A stretch of 64,000 nucleotides of DNA, taken from contig BSQZ01000111.1 in NCBI GenBank assembly GCA_033239005.1, positions 248,001 through 312,000 on the forward strand, read 5' to 3'. The translations under genes were made by a program, and so were the position numbers. Below are positions 49,561 through 60,245 of the stretch, piece after piece. Origin of the DNA: Lamellibrachia satsuma. Its lineage: Eukaryota > Annelida > Polychaeta > Sabellida > Siboglinidae. The notes under the pieces are model-generated. The model saw only the letters and a list, made by a program, of their open reading frames with translations. It was not told where the DNA came from and made no database searches. Numbering within the stretch: the first letter of the stretch is position 1; each line of letters opens with the position of its first letter.

Positions 49561-50613
49561 TTGTCACGGATAACCGCGGGTATAATTCACGTGGAGTGTG
49601 TTCTATCCGGGTGTGTAAATTCGTGGACGGAGGTGCAGGCGGATGATTTTTATTTCGTGTGTAAGGGGTGTACGACAGTGAAATATCTGCAGGAGCAGGT
49701 GATTGAGGTAAGGCATATGATTTTGATGATGACAGGGCAGGGTGAGACAGAAGTGAGCAGAGGTGGTGAGAATGATGAGAGCAGAGGTGGTGAGACCGAG
49801 GAGAGCAGAAGTGGTGAGACCGAGGAGAGCAGAGGTGGTGAGACCGAGGAGAGCAGAAGTTGTGAGACCGAGGAGAGCAGTGGCAATGTGAGGGAGAAAG
49901 CTGGTAAGAAGAAGAAAGATGGCAGAAGGCAGAGAATGCAACAAAAGAGAGGTAAGCGGGTGAGTGGAGAGGGATTGCCAGGTGGTAAGACAGTAAAGGT
50001 TGATGATATGAGAGAAAGGGGGCATACTAGTAGTGTGCAACAGGAAAGGAGCTTTGCTGATGTAGTATCACAGGGGAAAGCGAGGAAAGCCCGGGTATTT
50101 ATGGGGGATTCCATCATTAGGAAAGTGGATAAAATTGTAAATAGAGGAGATGACATAACAGTATGCCTACCAGGGGCAAAAGTAGAGGATATAGCAGAGA
50201 AGGCAGGACAGGTCATGGGTGGTGGTACGGGAGGTGCTGTTCTCGTGCATGTGGGAACGAACAATGCAGAGAAGGAGGGAACGTCAGCCATCGTTGGTAA
50301 GTACAGGAGGTTGATCAAGACACTTAAAGAGGCACGAGTTGGGCAGATCGTATTGTCGGGGATATTACCAATAATGGGAGGCAGGGGTGAGGAATATAGG
50401 AACTGTAGGAGGATGGCGATCAACACACAGGTACAGAAGGTATGTATGGAGGAGGGAGTAGGCTTCGTAGACATGTGGTTAAACTTTGTGGGAAGAGGTG
50501 ACTTTTTCATGAGAGATGGACTTCATCTGACAGGGAAGGGCGCTGCAGTTCTTGCGTGTGAGTTTGTCAGAGTTGTTGACGATGGCACAGGTACCATAAA
50601 TTATTTAAACTAG
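49561..50613 (+). CDS. CR1 ORF1: zinc-finger remnant plus SGNH esterase-like protein
   Basis: An open frame of about 350 codons with no ATG at its left end, consistent with 5' truncation; the first in-frame ATG is far inside. Residues about 12-42 keep the second half of the PHD-like finger (SGC, SWTEVQADDFYF, then CKGC). Residues 60-105 are a linker of repeated 8-residue units of ETEESRGG type (24-bp DNA repeats at about 49745-49880). The esterase-like domain follows: FMGDSIIR (Ser nucleophile), LVHVGTNN and DGLHLTGKG (Asp/His). By eye it is about 60% identical to ORF1 of copy A in this domain. Its role in transposition is not established; the fold is that of CR1 ORF1 esterases. Confidence 0.85.
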   Translation: MSRITAGIIHVECVLSGCVNSWTEVQADDFYFVCKGCTTVKYLQEQVIEVRHMILMMTGQGETEVSRGGENDESRGGETEESRSGETEESRGGETEESRSCETEESSGNVREKAGKKKKDGRRQRMQQKRGKRVSGEGLPGGKTVKVDDMRERGHTSSVQQERSFADVVSQGKARKARVFMGDSIIRKVDKIVNRGDDITVCLPGAKVEDIAEKAGQVMGGGTGGAVLVHVGTNNAEKEGTSAIVGKYRRLIKTLKEARVGQIVLSGILPIMGGRGEEYRNCRRMAINTQVQKVCMEEGVGFVDMWLNFVGRGDFFMRDGLHLTGKGAAVLACEFVRVVDDGTGTINYLN

Positions 50614-53555
50614 ATGCGCAGGGGGAACTGACAGAGAAAACTCAAAGGAGTACTACTACAAATACACATCCAAAGAAATGTTCACCAATAATTTCAGACA
50701 ATGAACTTAAATGTGTATGCTTAAATGCCAGGAGCATAGTAAATAAAAAAGTGAGTTAGACATTATGGTAGCAGATATTGATCCTCATGTAATAGGCATC
50801 ACAGAATCATGGGCAAATGAAGATATAGTAGATGCTGAGTTAGCACTGACAGGCTATGTAATGTTTAGGAAGGATAGACGAGAAAGAAGGGGAGGTGGAG
50901 TAATTTTGTATATTAAAGAATCTATCCAAGCATATGAAACTACACTGAAAAGTGAATCAGATAGTGTGGAAGCAATTTGGTGTAACATAGTTACCAGGAA
51001 CTCAACATTAACAATAGGAGTAGTTTATCGTAGTCCTAACATAGGACAAGAGGAAGATGTAAAATTACAAAAGGCGATAAGGGAGGTGAGCAAGGGAGAA
51101 TGTGTTATAATGGGTGATTTTAACCATGGCCATATACCATGGGAATCATTAGAGAATGCTGGAGGTGACGACCATCAGTTTCTACTTCTAACACAGGATT
51201 GTTTCCTTACTCAACATGTCTTGGAACCAACCAGAGGTGGGAATGTGTTAGATTTAATTTTGTCTTCTCAAAATGAATTAGTTGACAATGTTAAAGTACA
51301 CGAACCTTTGGGTTCAAGTGACCATAACCAAATCCATTTTAATATAAAAGTAAAAACAGGGAATACATATAAAAAACAATGGAGGAGGAACTTCAACAAA
51401 GGCAAATATAAAGTGATGATAACATATCTAGAAAATATATATTGGAATAACTTGCTGAAAAACAAGACAGCAACAGAATGCTGGACTTGTTTAAAATATG
51501 AGATTGAGGGCATTATTGAGAAATGTATTCCATTAAGAAAACAAGGGAAAAGATCCAGGAAAAAACACCTGTCAAAAGAAGCTATTAGAAAAATTGCTCA
51601 CAAACAGATGTTGTGGAGGGTCTATAAACACACTGGAAATGTAGAAGACTACACAAACTACAAAGAGGCACTTAACCTAGCTACAACTGAAATTAGAACA
51701 TCTAAAAGAACCTTTGAACAAAATTGGCAGGTAATATAAAAAATGACAGCAAGAGTTTCTATGCTTATGTAAGGAGTAAACAGAAAGTTCGAGATAAGGT
51801 CGGACCACTGGAAAACAACAGTGAAAACATAATTTCAGATGGGTTCCAAATGGCAGAGGTCCTGAATGAGTATTTCAGCTCAGTTTTTACCACAGAAGAT
51901 ATCAGCTCACTTCCAGTTCCATTTACTAAATTTTAGGACAATAAATCAGAACATTTAGGGCAGTTATTTGTAACTCCTGAAATGATAGCAAAGAAAATTA
52001 AGAAGATGAAAGATAATAAATCACCTGGAGTTGATGGGATACCACCACAACTGCTAAAGGAAATTGTTGATCAAATTAGTACACCACTTGCAAACTTATT
52101 TAACTTGTCACTAGAAGAAGGAATAGTTCCTTCAGAATGGAAAGAAGCAAACATTACGCCGCTATTTAAGAAGGGATCAAGGAAGAAGCCAGAAAATTAC
52201 AGACCAGTGAGTTTAACATCAGTTGTATGTAAATTACTCGAAACATTAATTAGAGACCACATGGTGGAATTCCTTGTAAAACATAAATTACTAAATACAT
52301 CTCAACATGGATTCCTAAAAGCAAGGTCATGTCTTACCAATCTTTTATGTTTTTTAGAAGAAATTACAAAGTGGGTAGATCACGGGTCACCAGTGGATGT
52401 TGTCTACTTAGATTTTCAGAAAGCTTTCGATAAAGTGCCACATCAAAGATTGTTACTTAAACTAAAAGCCCATGGTATAGGCAATGATGTAATCAACTGG
52501 ATAGAAAAGTGGCTTACACACAGAAGACAGAGAGTAATAGTAGATGGTGAGATTTCAAACTGGAAATCTGTTTTGAGTGGGGTACCACAGGGATCAGTAT
52601 TAGGGCCTATACTGTTTTTAATATATATAAATGATTTGGAGGATGACATATCTAGCAAAGTACTCAAATTTGCAGATGACACAAAAGTATTCAGAAAGGT
52701 TACTAATGATACAGATAAACAAAGTTTACAGGATGATCTAGAGAAAAATGGCAAATGTTATTCAATTTTGGGAAGTGTAAATGTATACACATAGGACATG
52801 GAAATATGGACAAGGAATATAAAATAGGGGATGCTGTACTAGGTAGGACCACACAAGAAAAGGATTTAGGAGTAACATTTAATGCTGACATGAAAGTTTC
52901 AGAGCAATGTGGGATTGCTGCTTCGAAAGGAAATCAAATTCTAGGGTTAATTAGGAGAACTATCACGTATAAGGAGAAACATCTAATTGTACCCCTGTAC
53001 AAAACAATAGTTAGACCACATTTGGAATATTGTATTCAAGCATGGAGGCCATATCGTAAAAAAGACATAGATAAGCTAGAAAGAATACAACGAAGAGCAA
53101 CTAAAATGATTCCAGAATTAAGAGACCTTAGTTACGAAAGTCGCTTATTACAATGTGGTTTGACAACACTAGAGACCAGGAGACTAAGAGGAGACCAAAT
53201 AGAAGTGTTTAAAATAGTGAACGGTTATGAGGATGTTGATAGGAATATGTTGTTCAAACTTAAAGAAGGCAGTAGAACCAGAGGACACAAAGCAGCATTA
53301 GTTAAGGAGCAGTGTAGGTTGGACATGAGAAAGTACTCTTTCTCACAGAGGGTGATAAATGAATGGAACACACTGCCAAATGATTGTGTTAATGCTAGTA
53401 GTGTGAATATGTTTAAAAATAGAATTGGCAGATATCTGATAAGGGCGGGCTACACATAGATGAGAAAATTGTTGGACTCTCAATAAGCCAATGGCTTCCT
53501 TGTCCACTTGCCATCTGGAACTTGTTGTTCGAGATGGCAATCTTGTTAAAAAGTT
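49575..53555 (+). mobile_element. CR1-type LINE, copy B (~4.0 kb, 5'-truncated)
   Basis: ORF1 (esterase) is followed by ORF2 (endonuclease-reverse transcriptase). The 3' UTR ends with the word 'atcttgttaaa'. Homology to copy C's zinc-finger region starts only partway through it, so the 5' end is missing. This is the least damaged copy: ORF1 is open and ORF2 has about four lesions. Its 3' 1.9 kb is nearly identical to copy A while its 5' half is much more distant. Confidence 0.92.
50700..53459 (+). pseudogene. CR1 ORF2 (endonuclease-reverse transcriptase), lightly damaged
   Basis: Endonuclease blocks: GITESWANED (about 50790), GDFNHGHIPW (about 51112) and SDHNQIHF (about 51319). Reverse transcriptase: NYRPVSLTS (about 52195), YLDFQKAFDKVPH (about 52405), GVPQGSVLGPILF (about 52579) and FADDTKVF (about 52669). 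The C-terminal part contains PYRKKDIDKLERIQRRA and ends RAGYT at 53459. Lesions seen against copy A are a one-base shift near 50757, a lost A near 51722, an in-frame TAG at 51934-51936 and a frameshift near 52747, where the WQMLFNFGKCK block is disrupted. These defects prevent a full-length protein. A fully functional sister copy could exist elsewhere in the genome. Confidence 0.9.
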
Positions 53556-53556
53556 G

Positions 53557-55130
53557 TTTGTCAATTAAGAAAGCCTTATATGGTGCATTTCAGTGCGTTC
53601 TCCGTGTGTGGTGCTGTTTTAATTATGTCTTAACTATGTGTTTCAATGCAACAGACAGCTGCCAACTATTCCGCCTCCAGCAGTGAGTCAACAAAATGGT
53701 CGAACTAAAATTGCAGGCCGACTGTACGGGGGGCAAAATTTTTTTCCCATAATGGGTCCTGGCAAGCAGCGCCTTAGGCGGACATGATTGGCTGCTGAGA
53801 ATAGTTGACCTCCGAACTCTCTAATTCATAACAGCAATACACGTGTTCAATTGAACCTATGTCAACAATGACACGTGGCTTGAACTTGACCTGTTGAAAA
53901 TAACGGTAATTTCACTTGCACTTGTTTTGATAAATCAAACAGTTTTTTGTAATTATACAAAATATAACAAACATATGAAATCAACGTGGATTACTCTTAG
54001 AATTGTGCCGCCATAAAAGCAGGGACAAACTTTCAGTCAATCAATAATTATTTATTACAATCATATAAAACAAACAAAACAAGCCATGAGCACAACATGA
54101 GATGGTATAACAAACATTATTGCTAACAATATCACTCGATTAAAAAGATTATGTGCCATGAAAGCTTAGACAATAAGTGTTGACTATTTTGAGAAAACAA
54201 ATAATAGAACATATGGCAAAATGGCATTCCATGTTTCATGTTTTAATGCCTGTAAAGCTAATTAGAGAAAAACCTGGTCTATGTCAACCAAATATTTACA
54301 AGAACTTTTCCAAAGTATTTTACAGTTCGGGTTAATAAAGTGACTGATCAATTCACTTTTCTGAAACAAAAATAACGAATATTTTACTCGTATTGAGCAT
54401 GAACATTATAAACAAATCAACACGTCTGGTAGCACCAATCTTAAAGACAACCTATGCACTACACGTGTGTCTTTATTCACATTTAAAGACAAACCAATAA
54501 GAATATAATTAATGTTATTGACCATCTTCATGCAAAATGTAGTTGTGGTCAAATGGCATGTTCACAAAATTATTAAACACTGCAAAATTTGAATTAACTG
54601 AACAACTAAGAATAATAATAAACCAAACTCAATGATACAGAAATTATAAGTCAATACTGAGTTATGGCAGACTATTAAACTGAACTCACTGCACTTGAAT
54701 TAAATGATAAACATGCTTGCCAGATGAATAAAGGTGCAATTCCCATAACCATCTATCTAAACCTAGCTTTATGGGGAAAACATTTTGCCTTTTTGAAAAA
54801 AAAATGTCAATGTTATCTGTGAAAACATGTTGAATTTAATTATAATAAATAAATTTTTTTTTTACCAATAACCACAATTTAGCTGATGATCAACTACACG
54901 ATGATGACTGTCCAGATAATGAGACTGAAGTTGCGCAGGATATGGCACTCCATTGCTTCACCCAGTTCAATATTGGGCATCTTATAATTTTAATATAAAA
55001 ATAAATTATAATATTACTGACAATGAATAAACCCATGAATTGGAAAAGTCATATTGATAGAATAGGATAAAAATTTTGCTGGAATGGGATGTGAAATACC
55101 AAGGCTATGCAGGTTAAGGTTGGATAGGGT
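53557..55130. other. gene-free AT-rich DNA
   Basis: Strongly AT-rich with no ORF above about 65 codons. There are homopolymer T/A runs near 54790-54865. Nothing is recognised. Confidence 0.5.
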
Positions 55131-55135
55131 CACAC

Positions 55136-55815
55136 ATTACTTTACGTGGCTGAATGGGTTTTCCCCAATGAAATGTTGGCCTCCACACAATGTCCAAGGT
55201 TGTGAGGTGCAACACGTCGGCGTTTCTTAGATGAAACATAACTGTGGTCCATGGTGAAGGTTGATTTACTGGGCCGTCCAGCCCTCAACCGCCTTCATCC
55301 GCCGAGGGGAACCTTTCTTCGTGCCACAGCCAGAGGCTGCACACCAATCTGTGCTGACGCCTGTAATCTTGCTTTGCACCCAAGTCTTCTAGTAGCTCTT
55401 GCAGCGCCATTATACTTTCCATAGGTGTGCATAGCACTAACAAGATGAGAGTCGTTGACAATCTTCTTGCTATTGCGGATGAAGCATTGGAGTGGCTTCC
55501 TAAACAACTCCCTGTTGGATAGGAATTTACTAATGGTGTCATTAGCGAACTTTTTAATATCAGAGATGAGCTGTTCATCCTCATTCTGCGCAGCTGCGGT
55601 CTCGTCATTTGGACAGTCGTCATGTTGTTTCTCATCAGCCACAGTGTTCTCCGCAGCATGGCAGGGAGCCAGACCATCATTCACTGGATTAGTATCCAGT
55701 ATTCACTTAGATTAGTATCTGGTAGCTGAGCAGAGGTCCCAGCTTGCATGGGTTGGAACCAGTCAATGGCCACATCTTCTTTGCCTGGAGAGAATAACAT
55801 ATCTTTCAGATCAAA
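55136..55815 (-). pseudogene. broken ORF of transposon-associated type
   Basis: Minus frame. A segment LFSPGKEDVAIDWFQPMQ (about 55795-55740) is followed by a 22-bp tandem duplication around 55690-55715 that shifts the frame. The main ORF (55684-55298) ends in IGVQPLAVARR.KVPLGG, then an in-frame TGA at 55297-55295. The same frame continues past it with RRLRAGRPSK, SSKKRRRVAPHNLGHCVE and a final stop at about 55137. The 'IGVQP.AVARRK' and basic 'APH.L..CV' blocks are, from memory, a recurring tail in uncharacterised transposon-related proteins of invertebrates; the exact family is uncertain. The two lesions indicate a pseudogene. It could alternatively be a terminal exon with sequencing errors. 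Confidence 0.55.
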
Positions 55816-55975
55816 TGAATTTAATTTTTTTATCATGATTACTAGCCCCTAAAATATTGACCACGGTAACTCATCCAGGAGAAGTAAAGACCCCACATAG
55901 GAGGCAGATATGTAACTTATCATGAAATCACTAACTCTACAGAAGGAACACTATGAAAATTAAGACAGATAGATA

Positions 55976-56298
55976 GTTAGTTTGTTTTTGTAAGTTTTGT
56001 ATTTTTGTTCTGCTTCGGCAGATTTAGATACAACAAATGTTTTATATAACTTGTTTTTTTTCACACATGCATTTTTTAAACCTTTTGTAAACCAAGGCTT
56101 ATTGTTGATGTAACTTTTTTTAGAAACTCTTTTAACCAGGCAATGTTTCTGAAATATATTTGTAAATATATGTAAAAACGTATCATAAGCTTGATTGACA
56201 TCATTTGTATTTAGAACACTTTCCCAGGATTACTGACTCAGTTCATCTGAAAGTGAAGATAAAGTATCCTCATTTATAGTTCTAATGTACTGAAACTC
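55976..56298 (-). pseudogene. fragment of a second LINE family: ORF2 linker between endonuclease and RT
   Basis: Reading on the minus strand from 56298 down, one frame gives EFQYIRTINEDTLSSLSDELSQ (split by a stop TAA near 56232), then NQAYDTFLHIFTNIFQKHC, NNKPWFTKGLKNACVKKNKL and KYKTYKNKL. 'F...F..IF..HCP.K' followed by 'KPW.T.GL...C.KKN.LY' is the typical connector upstream of the RT in Jockey/CR1/L2-like ORF2 proteins. It differs from the CR1 copies here, so it is an independent family. It directly abuts the truncated end of CR1 copy C at 56299. Confidence 0.7.
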
Positions 56299-57178
56299 TT
56301 TTCCAAATATGGTCTAACTATTGCTTTGTACAGGGGTACAATTACCTGTTTCTCCTTATACATGACAGTTCTCCTAATTAGCCCTAGAATTTGATTTCCT
56401 TTCGAAGTATCAATCCCACATTGCTCTGAAACTTCCATGTCAGCACTACATGTTACACCTAAGTCCTTTTTTGTGTATTTCTACATAGTACAGCATCCCC
56501 CATTTTATATTCTTCATCCATGATTCCATGTCCTATGTGTATGCATTTACATTTCTTAAAATTTAATAACATTTGCTATTTTTCGAACCATTTAACTAAT
56601 TTATTTAGATCAACCTGTAAACGTTGTTTATCTGTATCATTTATAACCTTTCTGAATACTTTTGTGTCATCTGCAAATTTGAGTACTTTGCTAGATATGT
56701 CATCTTCCAAATAATTTATATATATTAAAAACAATATAGGGCCTAATACTGATCCCTGTGGTACCCCACTCAGAAGAGATTTCCAGTTTGAAATCTCACC
56801 ATCTACTATTACTCTTTCTTCTGTGTGTAAGCCACTTTTCTATCCAGGTGATTACATCATTGCCTATACCATGGGCTTTTAGTTTAAGTAACAATCTTTG
56901 ATGTGGCACTTTATTGAAAGCTTTCTGATAATCTAAATAGACAACATCCACTGATGACCCGTCATTTACCCACTTTGTAATTTCTTCCAAAAAAATATAA
57001 GAGATTAGTTAGACATGACCTTGCTTTTAGGAACCCATGTTGAGATGTATTTATTAATTTATGTTTTACAAGGAATTCCACCATGTGGTCTCTAATTAAT
57101 GTTTCGAGAAATTTACATACAACTGATGTTAAACTGACTGGTCTGTAATTTTCTGGTTTGTTCCTCGATCCTTTCTTA
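56299..57178 (-). pseudogene. CR1 ORF2 reverse-transcriptase remnant
   Basis: The minus strand reads KGSRNKPENYRPVSLTS right after the deletion junction, then EEITKWVNDGSSVDVVYLDYQKAFNKVPH (about 56985-56900), GVPQGS and FADDTKVF (about 56690-56665). It ends in the RPYLE block at 56299. The frame shifts at several points, for example near 57000 in the SLIFF run and near 56810 in the HRR run. Confidence 0.85.
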
Positions 57179-57182
57179 TGCT

Positions 57183-58398
57183 ACCCATGCCACTGTCTAC
57201 TGCTGCTGAGAGTCCATCCGCAAATACTGTTGCCCCCTTTCCACTTAGATGAAGCCTGTCCTTCACGTACATATCAGCCCTTCCAACAAAACTTCCCCAC
57301 AAATCCACAAAAACCCAACTTCCTCTTCCCTACATAGCTTCTCGACTAGCATGTTAATTGCCATCCCCCGGCAATTTTGATATCTATGACCCCTCCTTCC
57401 TATTACTGGTAAAATCCCTGACAATATTACCTGCTCAACCCGCGTCTGCTTTAGTGTTCTGACCAAATTCCTGTATTTCCTAACCATGGCAGTTGTACCC
57501 TCCTTCTCTACGTTATTTGTCCGTACGTGTACTAAAACAGATCCACCCTTGCCCGAACCCACAATGTTTTCTACCCTCTCAGTTATCACCTCTATTTTGG
57601 CCCCAGGCAAGCAAACTACCATGTCATCTCCCTTGTTTAAGACTCTGTCGGTCTTCCTAACTGTTGATTCCCCCACAAATTCCCTCGCTCTCTTTCTCAC
57701 CCCCTCTATCACTGCCTCGGAATAGCTCTTCCGATGGATCCCCTCCATCACATTCTGTCCTGCAGCCTTGTCACTTGGTGGCAGACTGTTATCAGGCTCT
57801 CTATCACTCATCAACCTGTCACCTTTCCCTCCCGTCTCCTGGCTAACTTGTGCACCCGTCGCCTTCCCTCCTGACACCTTCCCTCCCATCTCCCTCACTC
57901 CCATCGCCTTAACTATCATCACCTCCCCCCGACTCCTTCGCTACTAACTCCCCTACTCCCCTTTCCTTCGATCCATTTGTCTTCCCTCCCATTTCTTTCC
58001 TTCTTGCCTCCTTTTGTCCTGTCTCCCTACATCCCATCTCCTTACGTTCTGTCTCCCTACTTCCCGTCTCCTTACGTCCTGTCTCCTCCCAGGCTGAGGG
58101 AGCCTAGCATCTCTCTTGTCGTCTTCCCCCACTTTATCATCTACTGTCCCCCACCAGAACCACTGGCACAACCCACCTGCTCCCTCCCCACCACTGCCTC
58201 AACGAGCAGCCTCAGCTGTTCTAACTCCACCTCAAGTTCCTTCATCCTCATACATCCCCTACACTCAAAACTAAAACTATCCACCTGAACCTCAGCCCAG
58301 GACTTCTCACACCCGGACCTGACGAAGTCCACCCAGTTGCTACAACTGCTGCATATTAAATGCCTGGTGACCTTTACTTGCTGTTTGCATGGCGCCAT
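57183..58398 (-). pseudogene. CR1 ORF1 with complete N-terminal zinc finger, frameshifted
   Basis: The start ATG at 58398-58396 opens MAPCKQQVKVTRHLICSSC. A PHD-like/treble-clef finger follows: CSSC, NWVDFVRSGC, SWAEVQ, then C..C in ECRGC. Next is the MKELEVELEQLRLL helix shared with copy A. Frameshifts near 58150 and 57940 break the charged linker. The esterase region (57750-57200) keeps IHRKSYSEAVIEGV and VILSGILPVIG, but block I reads VGESTVR (GDS changed to GES) and block III reads VHVRTNN. A further frameshift lies near 57300. The frame ends at the deletion junction at about 57180. Confidence 0.85.
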
Positions 58399-58740
58399 CA
58401 CAAAATTTAGACTTAATCTGATTGCTACGTTAGCCTTGAATAAGACTGTTTTTACATCTGACCCATCAGCAAATGAATTCGTCATAGTTAGGATGGACAT
58501 CAACTGTTCCAATAGAAGCCCCATTCTACAGCTCTGCCCTGGGACTAGGGAACATATGATTTTACTCATTACTGTGGAGCAGAATGGGCTGAAAGAGACG
58601 TGAAGCTGAAACAAAGTTTCAAAACAGTGTGTGCTGAGTGCAGCAGGGATGGCTATGTGAAAGCTGTGAATTGCAGTTGGACCATTTCTGGGGAAAGGGT
58701 GTTGCATCACATTGTAATTTTTAAAGATTTAGTTTAACAG

Positions 58741-59914
58741 TATTCATTGTTTTAATTAAACCAACTTTATTACGAGATATCTACATTCAGCACTGACTAT
58801 TGCCATTGGTACAGACGCTTTATTTTATTTCGGTGTAATAAAGTGTGTCCATGAATTTACTGAAATGTGAAAAAAAATATTTCCCTACCTACCCTACCTA
58901 AGTTTTTTGGGCCTGTTACCTGAAACACAATTTTTTTTCACAATGACAAAGAGCTCATAATAATAATAATGCACTTTATTTTTACACACACTACTCATAT
59001 CCAGAGTACAATGACTAATATGTACTAAAATGTGCATAATAAAATTAAACGTATTAAAAAAGCTTAAACGTCATTAAAACAAAAATGTACTAAGCAAACA
59101 TAACACAGAGTCCATCATGTTTTTAAGAGCGTTTTAAAAATGCGTTTCACTAAGTCTAAGAGTCGCTCATAAAATCCATCATAACTTTGTCTATGCTAAT
59201 GATCGAAATTTCCATCATAAGCTCCAAAGTGTGCACAATTGGGCAAAATAAATAGAAACTTTGTCAAAAAGTGGCTGATGATACGATCCATCGAACACTT
59301 TTCAACTACATTTGACTGATTTTTTCACTGGGTGAAGCGGAAAAAAAAATATTTTAAAAAGAAGACGCCGTTCCCGTGGCACAGAGGACACTATTTGTGT
59401 GACATACCGGCGATGTGTTGTTTTGACAAGTGAAGTTGTAGTCTCGCTTATCCGACTCTCTCTCGGCTTCGTGAATCCGCCGAGAATACCGTCTGGCAAC
59501 AGAAGCATGTTTTGACTGTTACCGTCGTTAGGTAGCACCACTTGTATACGCAAAAATTATGGCGTCATCAATCTTTGAAGTAATCTGACGTATTGCCGCG
59601 TTTTCTTGATCTTGTGACCAGTTTTGGGCTTACCTTATTATCCGAGTTTTCTCAATAGTTCGCAGTCCTATTTTTAGACAGGATGCGTGTCAAATGGAGA
59701 CGGACGCAAACATTTTCAAATCATTTAAACAGTTCGGTGTGATAAAGCATGTTGTGCAGTGTATAACCCTTTTTTGATTTTGTTTAATATTTATTATTTG
59801 CGAACTTTTTTAGTATCATAAAAAGGGGCATTTTTTACACTAGGATGTAAGGGCAAACGGCATAATCCGTACTAATGGGGTAATAAACATATTGAGGTGG
59901 AATAAAAAGTTTTA
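58741..59914. other. mostly gene-free; possible minus-strand exon at 59553-59408
   Basis: An 'aataataataatgcac' tract at about 58960 looks like the simple-repeat tail of a retroelement on the minus strand. At 59553-59408 a minus-strand frame (LPNDGNSQNMLLLPDGILGG and onward) ends at CGCCG followed by GTATGT, a good splice donor, and is GC-richer than its flanks. The peptide is not recognised and no partner exon is found. Confidence 0.3.
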
Positions 59915-60245
59915 CGACCTTAAGTTAAGACCTAATAATGTGTAAACTTGACATGACCTTGCAATGACCTACTTCCTTGACCTACATTGACCGTTGACCT
60001 ATTTATGTTAAAAATGCCCTAATTAAGTAATCATGTATGACTTAAGATCAGTAAGTTGAACGAGGAGTGTAAGGTAGAATGTATAATTATACACATTGAC
60101 CTTAATACCCATTATTGACTTTATGTGTTACTGAATTGTGTTAATGATCTATTTATTTTTAATTAAGTATGGATTTTGGTGATATCATGTCAATAGAGGT
60201 TGTAATTGTTAACCATAACACTAACCTGATTATTTGACCTCCAGT
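59915..60245. repeat. TGACCT-rich tract
   Basis: TGACCT, the complement of AGGTCA, occurs at least seven times: four fall within about 55 bp at 59952-60003, then others near 60098 and 60234. The stretch 'aggtcatgtcaag' on the minus strand matches 'aggtcatgtcaag' at 34812. The tract may be part of a dispersed repeat rather than a regulatory array. Confidence 0.5.

Larger units (their letters stand above)
56299..58740 (-). mobile_element. CR1-type LINE, copy C (internally deleted, 3'-truncated)
   Basis: The minus strand carries, 5' to 3', a 5' UTR-like stretch (58740-58399), ORF1 (58398-57183), and directly joined reverse-transcriptase sequence (57178-56299). Compared with copy A, about 1.6 kb spanning the ORF1 stop, the whole endonuclease and the start of the RT is missing. 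The 3' end stops in the VRPHLE block, at the border with the other LINE fragment, so ORF2's C-terminus and the 3' UTR are absent. Orientation is opposite to copies A, B and D. This is the only copy that retains the ORF1 start. Confidence 0.88.

Noticed and set aside
49650..50510. 286-codon minus-strand ORF
   Set aside because: Antisense to CR1 ORF1 of copy B. Its Ser/Leu/Pro-rich content reflects the complement of the charged linker.
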